NCBI GenBank assembly: GCA_002480565.1
Contig: DLCK01000026.1
Coordinates: forward strand, 188,797 to 252,796
Length of the DNA: 64,000 bases
DNA from: Phycisphaerales bacterium UBA7800
Lineage (GTDB): Bacteria > Planctomycetota > Phycisphaerae > Phycisphaerales > Phycisphaeraceae
Direction: 5' to 3'
Shown: positions 35,185-44,335 of the stretch, one piece after another
Layout: the number at the start of each line of letters is the position of its first letter
How positions within the stretch are numbered: position 1 is the first letter of the stretch
Position numbers and translations under genes: made by a program
The notes under the pieces: generated by a model
What the model saw: only the letters and a program-made list of their open reading frames with translations
What the model was told of the DNA's origin: nothing
Databases searched by the model: none

Positions 35185-36297
35185 TTATTGTGCCACGGGG
35201 ACACAGCCAACGCGTCCGCGCGGGTTGTCATCATTGCCGTTGTAATCATTGAAAAAGACCCAACGACCATCGGGGCTGAATGTCGGATGGGGATGCCAGG
35301 GCTGCATCCGGTGTCGAGTTCGCGCAAGCAGTGTTCGATAACCGGTCTGTGGATTCACATGCAGGACATCGCTGACACCCTTGGCATTATGCCATCCGCT
35401 GCCCGGTTCATCGGACGGCCCGGTGGTGTCCACGACCATATGCTTCCCATCGCGGGTGACATTGCAATGCCAATCCCGATCGCCTTCGCTAATGAGTCTG
35501 GCAGGTTGATCGGCATGTGGATTGATGTGATACAAACCCCGTGGTCCAGCTGGACTCACACCATAGGCGATGGTGATCGCAGCTGCTTCGTGGTAACACC
35601 AGCGTTCGTGCCCGACACATAATAATTTGCCTGGTTCATCGGACTGCTGATCGAAGATGCATTGGCCCTTTGGCAGATGGGTTGGGTGCATTGCGTGCAT
35701 GCGGTCGGGAATCTGCTCGGTGGGACCTTCATGACAGTATCCCAACCAGTCTGGATCATGCGGGCAGTAATGAAAGTGATTGACATACCAGTTGGTTTGA
35801 ATCACGGTGGTGACATGCCCTGTGGCAGTATCAACTTCCAACCCCTGGTAGATACCGGCTTCTTCAGCGCGGACCCCAAAACAAACTGCTGAGCCGTCGG
35901 GCTTGAGGCTGGTGAGATCTGTAAGCTTCCAACCCTTGGGAGCGACATAAAGAATTTGCGGGCGAACCGGTGATTCAGTCAGGTCCAGCAACCAGACGGT
36001 GTCCTGAACAGCCAAAGTCAACACGTTCTTGTGCAATGCGATATCCGGCCAGACAGTGATCGGCGGCTTGTCGGACACCGGTTGAGGCAGGTCAAACGAG
36101 GCAATCCGGCGGCCTGGTGAGATCGTTTGCGGCTGGATATCAAGTCGATCAATTGGCAACATCCACAAGCTGGTGTGGTCAGGCATCATCTGAACGATAA
36201 CCATCTCCCGCCCATCGACGGTGAAACCATTACTGTGAGGATAAGTCTGGTAACGGTTGAGTTCATAGCCACCAAGGCAAAACAACGTCTGTGGCAT
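35185..36297 (-). CDS. Oligogalacturonate lyase-like beta-propeller protein (PL22 type)
   Basis: 370 residues from ATG 36297, which has AAAGGA at 8 bases; longer starts up to 36357 lack this. Repeated beta-propeller blades are visible (LTSLKPDGSAVCFGV, NVTRDGKHMVVD, PTFSPDGRWVFF). The motifs NHFHYCPHDPDWLGYCHEG and RMQPWHPHP correspond to the histidine/glutamine metal site of the oligogalacturonate lyase family (Q-x2-H-x-H). The enzyme class cleaves short pectin fragments by beta-elimination in the cytoplasm; no signal peptide is present here, in agreement. A divergent MFS transporter gene shares the promoter region, as expected for uptake plus breakdown. Confidence 0.82.
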   Translation of the reverse strand: MPQTLFCLGGYELNRYQTYPHSNGFTVDGREMVIVQMMPDHTSLWMLPIDRLDIQPQTISPGRRIASFDLPQPVSDKPPITVWPDIALHKNVLTLAVQDTVWLLDLTESPVRPQILYVAPKGWKLTDLTSLKPDGSAVCFGVRAEEAGIYQGLEVDTATGHVTTVIQTNWYVNHFHYCPHDPDWLGYCHEGPTEQIPDRMHAMHPTHLPKGQCIFDQQSDEPGKLLCVGHERWCYHEAAAITIAYGVSPAGPRGLYHINPHADQPARLISEGDRDWHCNVTRDGKHMVVDTTGPSDEPGSGWHNAKGVSDVLHVNPQTGYRTLLARTRHRMQPWHPHPTFSPDGRWVFFNDYNGNDDNPRGRVGCVPVAQ

Positions 36298-36517
36298 CAA
36301 ATGTGTCCTTTGCATTATGCAGCGGGTGCCTTGGGTATTGTAGCCAGCCATGTTCAAAAGAAATGGACTTTTTCATATTTATGGGCAAATTGGGGGTTGT
36401 TACATTCGTTAAGCGCGTTAGCATGTCCCGCTTGTTTTTCGTCCAACAGGCTTTGCAAGAAAGACCGACCGTTGGTGCGATCCCAGGTACGCCGGAAAGG
36501 TCCATCCGGTATCGTCG

Positions 36518-38041
36518 ATGACCGCCATGCAAGGTCTGGCTCTCATGCAGTACAAGCGCCCCCTATTGCCCAAATGGTTCAAGGACTATCACAGAAGTTC
36601 ACGCCCGGACTCGGATATGCGACAGTATGTCAAGCATGTTCCCCTGGGATGGATTTTGAGCAACGTCTGGATTTTCATGATCACAGGCGCGGCATTCACC
36701 AAGTTCGCCAAAGCTATCCATCTACCTGACAGTTACTTTGGACTCCTGGCTGCTGCGCCGTTTATTGGGGCGATGTTCCAGATTCCAGCGAGCATTCTCC
36801 TTGAGTGCTTTGGTCATCGCAAGGCCACCTCAATTGCATGTCAGCTCATCGGCCGATTCATCTGGGTGTTCATCGCGCTGATCCCATGGGTTATCCCCGA
36901 CGATCAGGATGCGCTGCGTTGGGGATTGCTCGCAGGTCTGACTACTTTGACATGGATCCTTAACAACCTTGCAGGTCCAGCCAACACCGCCTGGCTTGCC
37001 GATGCCGTTCCGCCGTCATTGCGGGGTCGGTTTGTGAGTTTCTGTCTGCGTTGGAGTCAGCCGGTGATTCTTGTCGTCGTGCTTGGAGTGGGGTATCTCA
37101 TTGATGTGGCAGAGAAGGCTGAGGATGCGAAGGTCAGTCAGCCTCTGTTGATGCTCAAGCTTTGCAGCATGTTGCTGGCCATTGCAGGATTGGTCGGAGT
37201 CTTCGGCATTCTGCGACATGCCATGGCACCCGACCCCAAGCCAGTGACTGGTACGGGTTGGAATCCACAACTGCTTTACAATCTCAAAAAGCCACTGGTC
37301 AATCCGGGATTCAGGCGGTACCTGCTGGTCAACTTTACTTTCTTTGTCGGCACCGGATTTGTGGGTCAATACATCTGGCTGTACATGTTCGATGTCGGGC
37401 ACATGACCGCACTGGCTGCCAATGGTCTGCTCGTTGCCATGCCGCGGGTGATCACCATGTTCACCTACCGGTTCTGGGGTCGGCAGATTGATGCACATGG
37501 CAAGAAACCGGTGATGCTCCTGTGCATGGGCGTAATGTCGATTAGTTTTTTCGGATGGATCATTGCTGCTCAGGGGTCCACCTGGCATGTGTTGGCTGCG
37601 TTGCCGTTGATCGTTTTGGAAGTCGCCTGCCTGCCGGGGTGGGAGGTGACCAACCTCAATGTCTTGCTGGACTTCTCCAGTTCCAAACAGGGCGGAACCA
37701 GCGCAGCAGTCGCCATCAACGCCATGGCAGTTGCAATTGGTGGCATTATCTCTGGTGCGCTGGGGTCCCTGTTTGCCAGCGTGTTTGCGGAAGTGAATTT
37801 TGAAATTGTAGCCATGGATTTTACGGTCACCTATCACGTTCTGCTGATGTTGCTGGTGGTGTTCGTGCGACTGATTGTCTGTCTGTTGGTGTTGCGATTG
37901 GATGAACCCAAAGCCACCGCCACGCGTGACCTGATCCGTGAAGTGAGTAGTGGTGTGTTTTACAACACCCGACAAGCCATCCTCATGCCCACGCGGATCG
38001 TCGGGCAAATCAGTCGCTGGACCTACAAACTCCGACAGTGA
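36518..38041 (+). CDS. Major facilitator superfamily transporter
   Basis: 507 residues with about twelve membrane helices between residues 45 and 485. Recognisable MFS features include a first-loop segment GHRKATSIACQLIGR and the second-half equivalent RFWGRQIDAHGKKPVMLLCMG. ATG 36518 is used here; ATG 36545, preceded by AAGG, is also possible and would remove 9 residues. It is divergent from the oligogalacturonate-lyase-like gene, so an oligosaccharide or uronate is a likely substrate, but the sequence alone does not show it. Confidence 0.85.
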   Translation: MTAMQGLALMQYKRPLLPKWFKDYHRSSRPDSDMRQYVKHVPLGWILSNVWIFMITGAAFTKFAKAIHLPDSYFGLLAAAPFIGAMFQIPASILLECFGHRKATSIACQLIGRFIWVFIALIPWVIPDDQDALRWGLLAGLTTLTWILNNLAGPANTAWLADAVPPSLRGRFVSFCLRWSQPVILVVVLGVGYLIDVAEKAEDAKVSQPLLMLKLCSMLLAIAGLVGVFGILRHAMAPDPKPVTGTGWNPQLLYNLKKPLVNPGFRRYLLVNFTFFVGTGFVGQYIWLYMFDVGHMTALAANGLLVAMPRVITMFTYRFWGRQIDAHGKKPVMLLCMGVMSISFFGWIIAAQGSTWHVLAALPLIVLEVACLPGWEVTNLNVLLDFSSSKQGGTSAAVAINAMAVAIGGIISGALGSLFASVFAEVNFEIVAMDFTVTYHVLLMLLVVFVRLIVCLLVLRLDEPKATATRDLIREVSSGVFYNTRQAILMPTRIVGQISRWTYKLRQ

Positions 38042-38157
38042 TCACCGTTGAAGTGTAGCGTCGCGCGAACCGTAAGCTCACGGCTGTTGATCTTGCTTTT
38101 GAATGGTCTCAGACTTACGAACCTGCGCGACTACGCAATATTGGGTTGTGATCCGTT

Positions 38158-39120
38158 TTACCCAAAGTGATTACTGCGATGTTGAATCTCACGGATGGGG
38201 ATGCGGATCATCTTGCGTTGGCCCCGTTGATCGGGATGGTCGATGAGTTTGATCAATTCTTCCACTGCACGTTGAGCCATCGCCGGGAAGTCCTGCTTGC
38301 AGACAAACCCTTCTTTTAACGGATACGGCTCACCGAGCCAACCGTCGAAAACACCAAAGCGCAGCGTGTAATCCTTAAGCCAGCTTGGATGATCGCGCAC
38401 CATTTTCATTACTTCAAAATGTGCATTGCTGATGAGTCCGACCTGTTTGATACCCTCGGGAATCTGCACATTGCCATCATCAATAACATGAGCAATGTTG
38501 TTGGCTTTGCACCACTTGATGGCACCTTGAAGTCGGGTATGGGTCACTTCGTTGATGTCGTCCACGTGGATGACCAGAAACTCGCTGCCAGCGTTGACGC
38601 AGTGTTCGCACAGCGATGCCATCCCCTTGGCATTTTGAGTGGTGACGGTGATGGTCTGCACATCGGGAATCGCGCGGTCCAGTAAGACCAATGGGAAGCC
38701 CGATTCAACGAGTTGCTGCACGGAAGTATCGCCGGGCGTATGTTGGCTGGGGATGAGAATGGCCCCGTCTGCAACGCCTTGGGATAGCCTGCCGACGAGT
38801 CGTTTGACGGTGCTTTGGTCTTGGTGATGCAGAGCGACTAGCGTGTCATATTGCAGTTCACTGAGTTGTTTGCTGGCCGATTCCCCAGCAGAGGTTTCGA
38901 GCTTGGAGTCGAGACTGGAGACGATGAGCCAGACGGTATGGGTCGTTCCGGTCTGCAAGGATCGCGCTGCAAGGTTCGGACGGTAACCCAACTCCTTGGC
39001 CGTTTGTTTGACCTTATCGCGCGTCGCCTGTTTGACCAACGGATCGTCCCGCAAAGCACGCGAAGCAGTACTCACGTCCACCTCGCAGGCCTTGGCAATG
39101 TCTTTAAGTGTCGTCCGCAT
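38158..39120 (-). CDS. LacI-family transcriptional regulator
   Basis: 320 residues. The N-terminal helix-turn-helix is canonical: TLKDIAKACEVDVSTASRAL, then GYRPNLAARSLQTG with the hinge helix. The ligand-binding region (about 60-315) has the periplasmic-binding-protein-like fold (GAILIPSQ, VLLDRAIP, VGLISNAH), although some usual motifs are weak. It lies downstream of an alpha-mannosidase gene on the same strand, and a perfect LacI-type palindrome lies upstream of that gene (42378-42391). It probably represses the mannosidase in the absence of a mannose-type ligand; this is inferred from position. Confidence 0.9.
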   Translation of the reverse strand: MRTTLKDIAKACEVDVSTASRALRDDPLVKQATRDKVKQTAKELGYRPNLAARSLQTGTTHTVWLIVSSLDSKLETSAGESASKQLSELQYDTLVALHHQDQSTVKRLVGRLSQGVADGAILIPSQHTPGDTSVQQLVESGFPLVLLDRAIPDVQTITVTTQNAKGMASLCEHCVNAGSEFLVIHVDDINEVTHTRLQGAIKWCKANNIAHVIDDGNVQIPEGIKQVGLISNAHFEVMKMVRDHPSWLKDYTLRFGVFDGWLGEPYPLKEGFVCKQDFPAMAQRAVEELIKLIDHPDQRGQRKMIRIPIREIQHRSNHFG

Positions 39121-39144
39121 GGTTTTGTCCGGTCTTTTTTCTTT

Positions 39145-39251
39145 AACACGAAGGCACGAAGATCACGAAGGAATGCAATTTGTTTTGAGACAAATATTAT
39201 TTCTGCTGTCTTGTTCTTCGTGGCCTTTGTGTCCTTTGTGCCTTCGTGTTT
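39145..39251. repeat. CACGAAG-type palindromic repeat
   Basis: AACACGAAGGCACGAAGATCACGAAGG-type units on the left (39145-39171) and CTTCGTGG...CCTTTGTG...CTTCGTG on the right (39214-39250) form a long hairpin around an AT-rich loop. It separates the mannosidase stop from the lacI-type gene. Related units make the innermost layer of complex B at 44508-44640. Confidence 0.8.
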
Positions 39252-39256
39252 AAAAA

Positions 39257-42200
39257 TCAGCGTTCAATCTTCACAGTCACGATTTCAAATGGTTTGAGGG
39301 TTAATGTGACTTTGCTATCGACTACAGGCAGAGTCTCACCGTCGATCCATTCCATGAGGTTGGTGACGGTCACCTTACTGCCTGTTGGGACAGTCAAGAC
39401 TGCCTTGCCACGGTATCCGTGTGACTCGACGATGCGGGCAATGATCGCATCGGACTTCTCAGCACGTTTGAGGACTTCGAGCGTGGCATTGGAGCTGTCG
39501 AGTTTCACCGGACTTTCGATCTTGCCTGCAAACCCTGTGAATGTCACCGGTGGTTGATTCAAGCATCGCGCCTGCTGCATCACATCACTGCGAATCAGAT
39601 CATCGACATGTGGTAACAGCGAATAGGTGAACTGGTGAATCCCCATATCCGCATCAGGGTCCGGCCAGGTAGGTGACCGCAGCAGCGTCAGTTCCAGCGT
39701 GTTGTCCAAAATGCGATGGCCGTATTTACAGTCATTAAGCATCGCCACGCCAAACGTCGGCTCGGACATGTCAATGTACTTGTGGGCTGCAACTTCAAAG
39801 CGTGCCATATCCCAACTGGTATTGGTATGCGTCGGGCGCTTGAGGTATCCGTATTGGATATCGCATGACGCTTCGGGAGCATTAATCGACGTGGGGAATG
39901 CGACCTTAAGCAGTTTGTGTTGCTCAGCCCAATTGACGGTGGTGTCAAAGTCCAAACATTTTGTTGCATGGCTCAAAGTGATCTTCTGGGTGATCGTGGA
40001 CATTTCGCCAATCGTGGCGGTGATGGTTAATACGTGACGCACCGGGCCGGTTTCGAGTTTGATGGATTGCACCGTGGTCGAGCCGACATACTCCGTGCGG
40101 TGATATGCATCAATATCCCATGCGTCATAAGCAGTCGGGCGGTCGTTGTACAGACTCATCACATTACCCGGCTCACGCAACGCTTCGATGTCGGCCTGTT
40201 TATCGTAGGCGCTGACGAGTTGGCCGTCCTTGTTGAAGGTGTACTTGACCAAATCATTTTCGAGGACCAGTTGGTCGACGGATGCGATAGCGGTTGTGTC
40301 CGCTGCTTTGATGAGTTGGATACTGCTTAATGGATCAATGCTGACCTGAGCGACGATGTGGTCGTCTTCACTTTGAGTAGTGATCTCTTGGCCATCACAG
40401 GTCGCACTTGCCCAACCTTCAGGCAGTGTGACGACACCTGCCCATGCATGACTCAAGGAGTTGAAATACACCACGCTATTGGAATCAGCGGTGAGTAACT
40501 TCGGCGAAGCATCGGCCTGCATCGCATCCAACCTGGCAAGCATATCCGCGTGTTCCTGATGCGTCACCTGATACACGTTATTGATCGAGGAACCGGGAAT
40601 GATGTCATGGAAGTGATTTAAAAGCAGCGTCTTCCAAAGGGCATCAAACTCAGCGATGGGGTAACTGTCCACACCAACGCAGGTGCTGATGATTTCCATC
40701 TCACGTAAGCGGTGTTCAAGTTGACGGTTTTGTTTTTTGACCAGAGCTTGCGTGGTAAGCGTGCCACGATGGTATTCGAGATAGAGTTCACCGACCCATT
40801 TGGGCAAGTCGTTTTTGATGTCATGCAGGGATTCGAAGAATTTCTCAGCCGTGTTGAACTGGACACGTGGGCAACCTTCAAGGTCTTTCATGCGCAAGGC
40901 ACGTTCGATGTGATCCGGACGCGGGCCACCGCCTCCATCACCGACACCGAACAGTGACATGATCTTGCTGGCAACGGCTTTCTCCTTGAACCGCTGTTGC
41001 GATCCGATGAGACTTCCGGGGGTCATGTCCGAGTTGTATGTGTCTTCGGGCGGGAAGTGGGTGAGGATTTGCGTGCCATCGATCCCTTGCCAGAAGAAGG
41101 TGTTGTAAGGGAAGGTGTTGAATTGGTTCCAACTGATTTTTTGAGTCAGGAACGTATCGACGCCTGCAAGGTGCATGATTTGGGGTAATGCTGCCGAGTA
41201 GCCAAAGACGTCTGGAATCCAGAGGTTGGTGACATCTTTGCCGAATTCATCCATGAAGAAATTCTTGCCATGAATGAATTGGCGGACGAGTGATTCACCG
41301 CTTGGGATATTGCAGTCGGATTCGACCCACATACCGCCCTGCAGTTCCCACTTGCCGTCTTTGACAGCTTGTTTGATGCGTTCATAGAGTTCGGGTTGAT
41401 CGTCCTTGACGAATTGGTAATGCTGCGGTTGGGACGCACCAAAGATGTATCCGGGATAGTCGTTGATAAGCTTGATCTGATTGGCAAAGGTTCGCACGCA
41501 TTTACGCCGACCTTCGCGGACCGGCCACAGCCAACCGGTGTCGATGTGAGCATGCCCAACTGCAAAGACGTCCATCTCCGAAGCACTGGTGGTCAGCGAC
41601 ATGATCGGCTTAAGGGAGTCTCTTGCTTCCTGAAAGTTATTGGGGTTTGAGCCAAGAATGTCACAGCAGTCCTGCAGCGCTTTGAAAATTTTGGCCCGTC
41701 GCACCGAGTCTTCATGCAGGCCTTCATACAGACTCAGCAGCAGCTTCATGTCGATCGTCAGTTGCCATGCCGCATCGTTGAAGACTGCCAACCGAATTTT
41801 TTCGACCTTGCCATCGCGTTCACCAAAGCGCGTCGGATCACTGCGGTCGATATCCTTGCACTTCACGTCATCCAGTGGGGTCACGCCGAAGTATCCGGCA
41901 ACGGAACCCTCAAGCCAGAAGTCGATTGGATCACCTGCAACGGCTGTTTTAGTCAGTGGCACGTAGGGTCGCTTGGCACGAGCGTCCCAGATGGATGAAA
42001 AGCCGATGTGCTGTTCAACCTTGCCATCGGGATGATAGACGCAGCCTTCGGTGGTGATGTTGATCCAGAGTTGGATTTGCTTGCCTGCATACGCTTCGGG
42101 GACGGTGCCGGTGATGTGAAACCAGGCAAGATCCCAACGCTGTCCCCAGGTATCACCTTCCTTGATGGGTTGGTATTTCCCGCCAAGTCGGTCATCAAAA

Positions 42201-42343
42201 CTGGTCCCTTCAATGGGCTTGCCCGTGTTCCAGAACGTGACATCCAATGGCATTGAATCTTGGATCACCGACAGTTCAACTCGGTCGATGGCTTGCTTAA
42301 TGCGATTGCAATACAAATTTTCGTGACGCTCGTTGTGGTACAT
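39257..42343 (-). CDS. Alpha-mannosidase, glycoside hydrolase family 38
   Basis: 1028 residues from ATG 42343; a TTG 15 bases earlier is less likely. The GH38 catalytic region has GHAHIDTGWLWP (metal ligands His and Asp), QPQHYQFV, WELQGGMWVESDCN and WIPDVFGYSAALPQI, in which the aspartate of PDVFG is the expected nucleophile. The C-terminal half is the beta-rich mannosidase domain. No signal peptide is visible, so it likely acts in the cytoplasm on imported oligosaccharides or protein-derived glycans. The metal and nucleophile residues are intact. It is transcribed from an intergenic region with a LacI-type operator and followed by its probable regulator. Confidence 0.93.
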   Translation of the reverse strand: MYHNERHENLYCNRIKQAIDRVELSVIQDSMPLDVTFWNTGKPIEGTSFDDRLGGKYQPIKEGDTWGQRWDLAWFHITGTVPEAYAGKQIQLWINITTEGCVYHPDGKVEQHIGFSSIWDARAKRPYVPLTKTAVAGDPIDFWLEGSVAGYFGVTPLDDVKCKDIDRSDPTRFGERDGKVEKIRLAVFNDAAWQLTIDMKLLLSLYEGLHEDSVRRAKIFKALQDCCDILGSNPNNFQEARDSLKPIMSLTTSASEMDVFAVGHAHIDTGWLWPVREGRRKCVRTFANQIKLINDYPGYIFGASQPQHYQFVKDDQPELYERIKQAVKDGKWELQGGMWVESDCNIPSGESLVRQFIHGKNFFMDEFGKDVTNLWIPDVFGYSAALPQIMHLAGVDTFLTQKISWNQFNTFPYNTFFWQGIDGTQILTHFPPEDTYNSDMTPGSLIGSQQRFKEKAVASKIMSLFGVGDGGGGPRPDHIERALRMKDLEGCPRVQFNTAEKFFESLHDIKNDLPKWVGELYLEYHRGTLTTQALVKKQNRQLEHRLREMEIISTCVGVDSYPIAEFDALWKTLLLNHFHDIIPGSSINNVYQVTHQEHADMLARLDAMQADASPKLLTADSNSVVYFNSLSHAWAGVVTLPEGWASATCDGQEITTQSEDDHIVAQVSIDPLSSIQLIKAADTTAIASVDQLVLENDLVKYTFNKDGQLVSAYDKQADIEALREPGNVMSLYNDRPTAYDAWDIDAYHRTEYVGSTTVQSIKLETGPVRHVLTITATIGEMSTITQKITLSHATKCLDFDTTVNWAEQHKLLKVAFPTSINAPEASCDIQYGYLKRPTHTNTSWDMARFEVAAHKYIDMSEPTFGVAMLNDCKYGHRILDNTLELTLLRSPTWPDPDADMGIHQFTYSLLPHVDDLIRSDVMQQARCLNQPPVTFTGFAGKIESPVKLDSSNATLEVLKRAEKSDAIIARIVESHGYRGKAVLTVPTGSKVTVTNLMEWIDGETLPVVDSKVTLTLKPFEIVTVKIER

Positions 42344-42377
42344 CTTGGGCAGTCTCAATGAGTTGGTGACAGTTATT

Positions 42378-42391
42378 TACAAACGTTTGTA
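42378..42391. promoter_or_regulatory. Perfect 14-bp palindrome TACAAACGTTTGTA, LacI-type operator
   Basis: It has the central CG and A/T-rich symmetric arms typical of LacI/GalR operators and lies 35 bases upstream of the mannosidase start. The regulator gene at 38158-39120 is the obvious candidate for binding. Confidence 0.65.
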
Positions 42392-42506
42392 TCCGAAGAT
42401 CGGACAGTATTTCACGAAATGGGTTCTGAATCAAGAGCGCCAATGTGGTTATACGGATGTAATTTTGCCGGCGAATCGATTAAACCGCTCAAATCAATCC
42501 ATCACT

Positions 42507-42582
42507 TTTACCACAGAAACACAGAGATTTTGAGGTAGAGATCGTTTTTGTCTTGCTCTGTGCCTCTGTGACTCTGTGGTTT
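42507..42582. repeat. CACAGAG-type palindromic repeat
   Basis: ACCACAGAAACACAGAG on the left and CTCTGTG units ending in CTCTGTGGT on the right pair over most of their length. Same family as the element at 21010-21102. It lies just downstream of the sugar dehydrogenase gene. Confidence 0.8.
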
Positions 42583-42636
42583 ATCCAATTGCCATCGTGA
42601 ATCAACCATCATTTTTTCTTGGCGGGAAACACAGTT

Positions 42637-44046
42637 TTATTGCACACCCGGAATCAATCTTAAAATCCGATCCGGGCCGTTGGTGGCCAGGTAAATCGCG
42701 CCGTCCGGGCCGATGGCTGCATCGCGGACACGCCCCATGCGTTTGATGAGGATTTCCTGGTCGGTGACTTTTTCACCTTCAATTTTGACCAGTCGGACTT
42801 CTTGAAAGGCCAGTGAGGTGACGATCAGGTGGTTGGTCCATTTGGAGAATAGCGAGCCGTCGTAGAACTCAATGCCGCAAACCGCGATGGAAGGCGTCCA
42901 GTGGATGATCGGATCGACCATGCCTTTCATGGTGGTGAATGGTGTGATGGGTGTGCCGTTGTAGTTGATACCGAATGTGACTTCTGGCCAGCCGTAGTTG
43001 CCTGCCTTTTGGATGAGGTTCAGTTCGTCCCCCCCCTTGGGGCCGTGTTCAGATTCCCAGACTCTGCCGGTAACGGGATGGACGGATAGTCCTTGCGGAT
43101 TGCGATTGCCAAAGGTGTAGATGGATGGGATGGCATCGGGCTTGTTGACGAAGGGGTTGTTTGGGGGGATTGTTCCATCCCGGTTGATGCGATGGATTTT
43201 GCCATTGGGTTTGGTGATGTCCTGTGCATCGTTTTGGTGTCCGCGTTCACCAATGGAAAAGTAGAGATAGCCATCAGGCGGGAAGACGATGCGTGAACCG
43301 TAGTGATGTCGGGTGGATTTGTATAGATGATGCGGTGCTTCGAAGAGGACTTGTTGGTCGGTCCATGTGTGATCGACGATCTTGCCACGGACAACGCGTG
43401 TCATACCTTGGTTTTGGCCATCGAGTTTATGAGAGTAGGACAGGTATATCCATTTGTTGGTTGCATATTCAGAGTCGACATTCACATCCAGGAGTCCGCC
43501 TTGTCCTGTGTGCCAGACTTCGGGAGTGTTTTTAATGGGCTGAGGGTCGAGTTGACCATTTTTAATGATGCGCAGTCCGCCGGGTCGTTCGGTGACCAAT
43601 GCGGTGGTGGGGTCAAGGAATTGGATGGCCCAGGGGATTTTAACGTCGGTGACCCATTGCTGAACCTTGAGGGTGTAGTCGGACTTTTCAAGGGTGGCAA
43701 TGGTTTGGCCGGCTGAAGGTTGAATGTCGGTTGGATTGTCCTTGAAGGCTTTGGCTTTGGCGTCGATGTAGTCCACCAAGCCGTTGATTTGCTGTGTGGT
43801 GAAGGTGTTGTGCGGGGGCATGCCACTGGCTGGGATACCGTTTTTGATCACCAGCTTTCGCGCATCGCGATTGGGAGCAAAGACCCACTTGCCATCGACA
43901 AGACTTTGCGCATCACCGCCCTGAAGATTCAACCCATGACAGGCAGCACAATTTTTGAGAAACAGCGCAGCGGAGCTATCGAGATTATCAGCGTTGGTAA
44001 CTGAGACAAGAAGCAAACAAAACAGGAGTCCAGCAAGGTGTTTCAT
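42637..44046 (-). CDS. Cytochrome c fused to PQQ-type sugar dehydrogenase
   Basis: 469 residues from ATG 44046 with GGAG upstream. A signal peptide (1-19) is followed by a small cytochrome c domain with CAACH at residues 33-37 and a methionine ligand in SGMPPH. From about residue 115 to the end is a six-bladed propeller of the glucose/sorbosone dehydrogenase family: WAIQFLDP, GGLLDV, HHYGSRIVFPPDGYLYFSIGERG, FGNRNPQGLS, SEHGPKGGDELN and RVRDAAIGPDGAIYLAT. The propeller oxidises a sugar or polyol with PQQ and can pass electrons directly to its own haem. The fusion places both in the periplasm. Substrate unknown. Confidence 0.9.
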   Translation of the reverse strand: MKHLAGLLFCLLLVSVTNADNLDSSAALFLKNCAACHGLNLQGGDAQSLVDGKWVFAPNRDARKLVIKNGIPASGMPPHNTFTTQQINGLVDYIDAKAKAFKDNPTDIQPSAGQTIATLEKSDYTLKVQQWVTDVKIPWAIQFLDPTTALVTERPGGLRIIKNGQLDPQPIKNTPEVWHTGQGGLLDVNVDSEYATNKWIYLSYSHKLDGQNQGMTRVVRGKIVDHTWTDQQVLFEAPHHLYKSTRHHYGSRIVFPPDGYLYFSIGERGHQNDAQDITKPNGKIHRINRDGTIPPNNPFVNKPDAIPSIYTFGNRNPQGLSVHPVTGRVWESEHGPKGGDELNLIQKAGNYGWPEVTFGINYNGTPITPFTTMKGMVDPIIHWTPSIAVCGIEFYDGSLFSKWTNHLIVTSLAFQEVRLVKIEGEKVTDQEILIKRMGRVRDAAIGPDGAIYLATNGPDRILRLIPGVQ

Positions 44047-44115
44047 GAGATCGCTCCGCAGTAGATGTTGAGCGATATTGTACACGCTGAGGCGTCAGCA
44101 ATTGGAAACGCGCAT

Positions 44116-44197
44116 AAAAAAGGACTGACCATGTCGCGGTTCAGGATGCTTATATGACCCTAGAACATAATGTAAATTCTACGCGACGATCAGTCCT
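44116..44197 (-). terminator. 82-base hairpin with T tract on minus strand
   Basis: AGGACTGA...TCGCG (44121-44138) pairs with CGCGA...TCAGTCCT (44182-44197) around a 43-base loop; on the minus strand it ends in six T residues. No minus-strand gene ends here, since the dehydrogenase gene starts 70 bases further on. It could terminate an unannotated small RNA or insulate the dehydrogenase promoter. Confidence 0.5.
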
Positions 44198-44335
44198 GTT
44201 TTCTCTGACTTATCAATAATGTTTTACCTCCCTGATAATTGTTTATGTGCGTGATTTGGTAACAGTTGAAATAAACGATATGACGGGATTTGAGTCAAAT
44301 GAATTATTGGTATTTTTATTGAAGATTGTTTTTGT

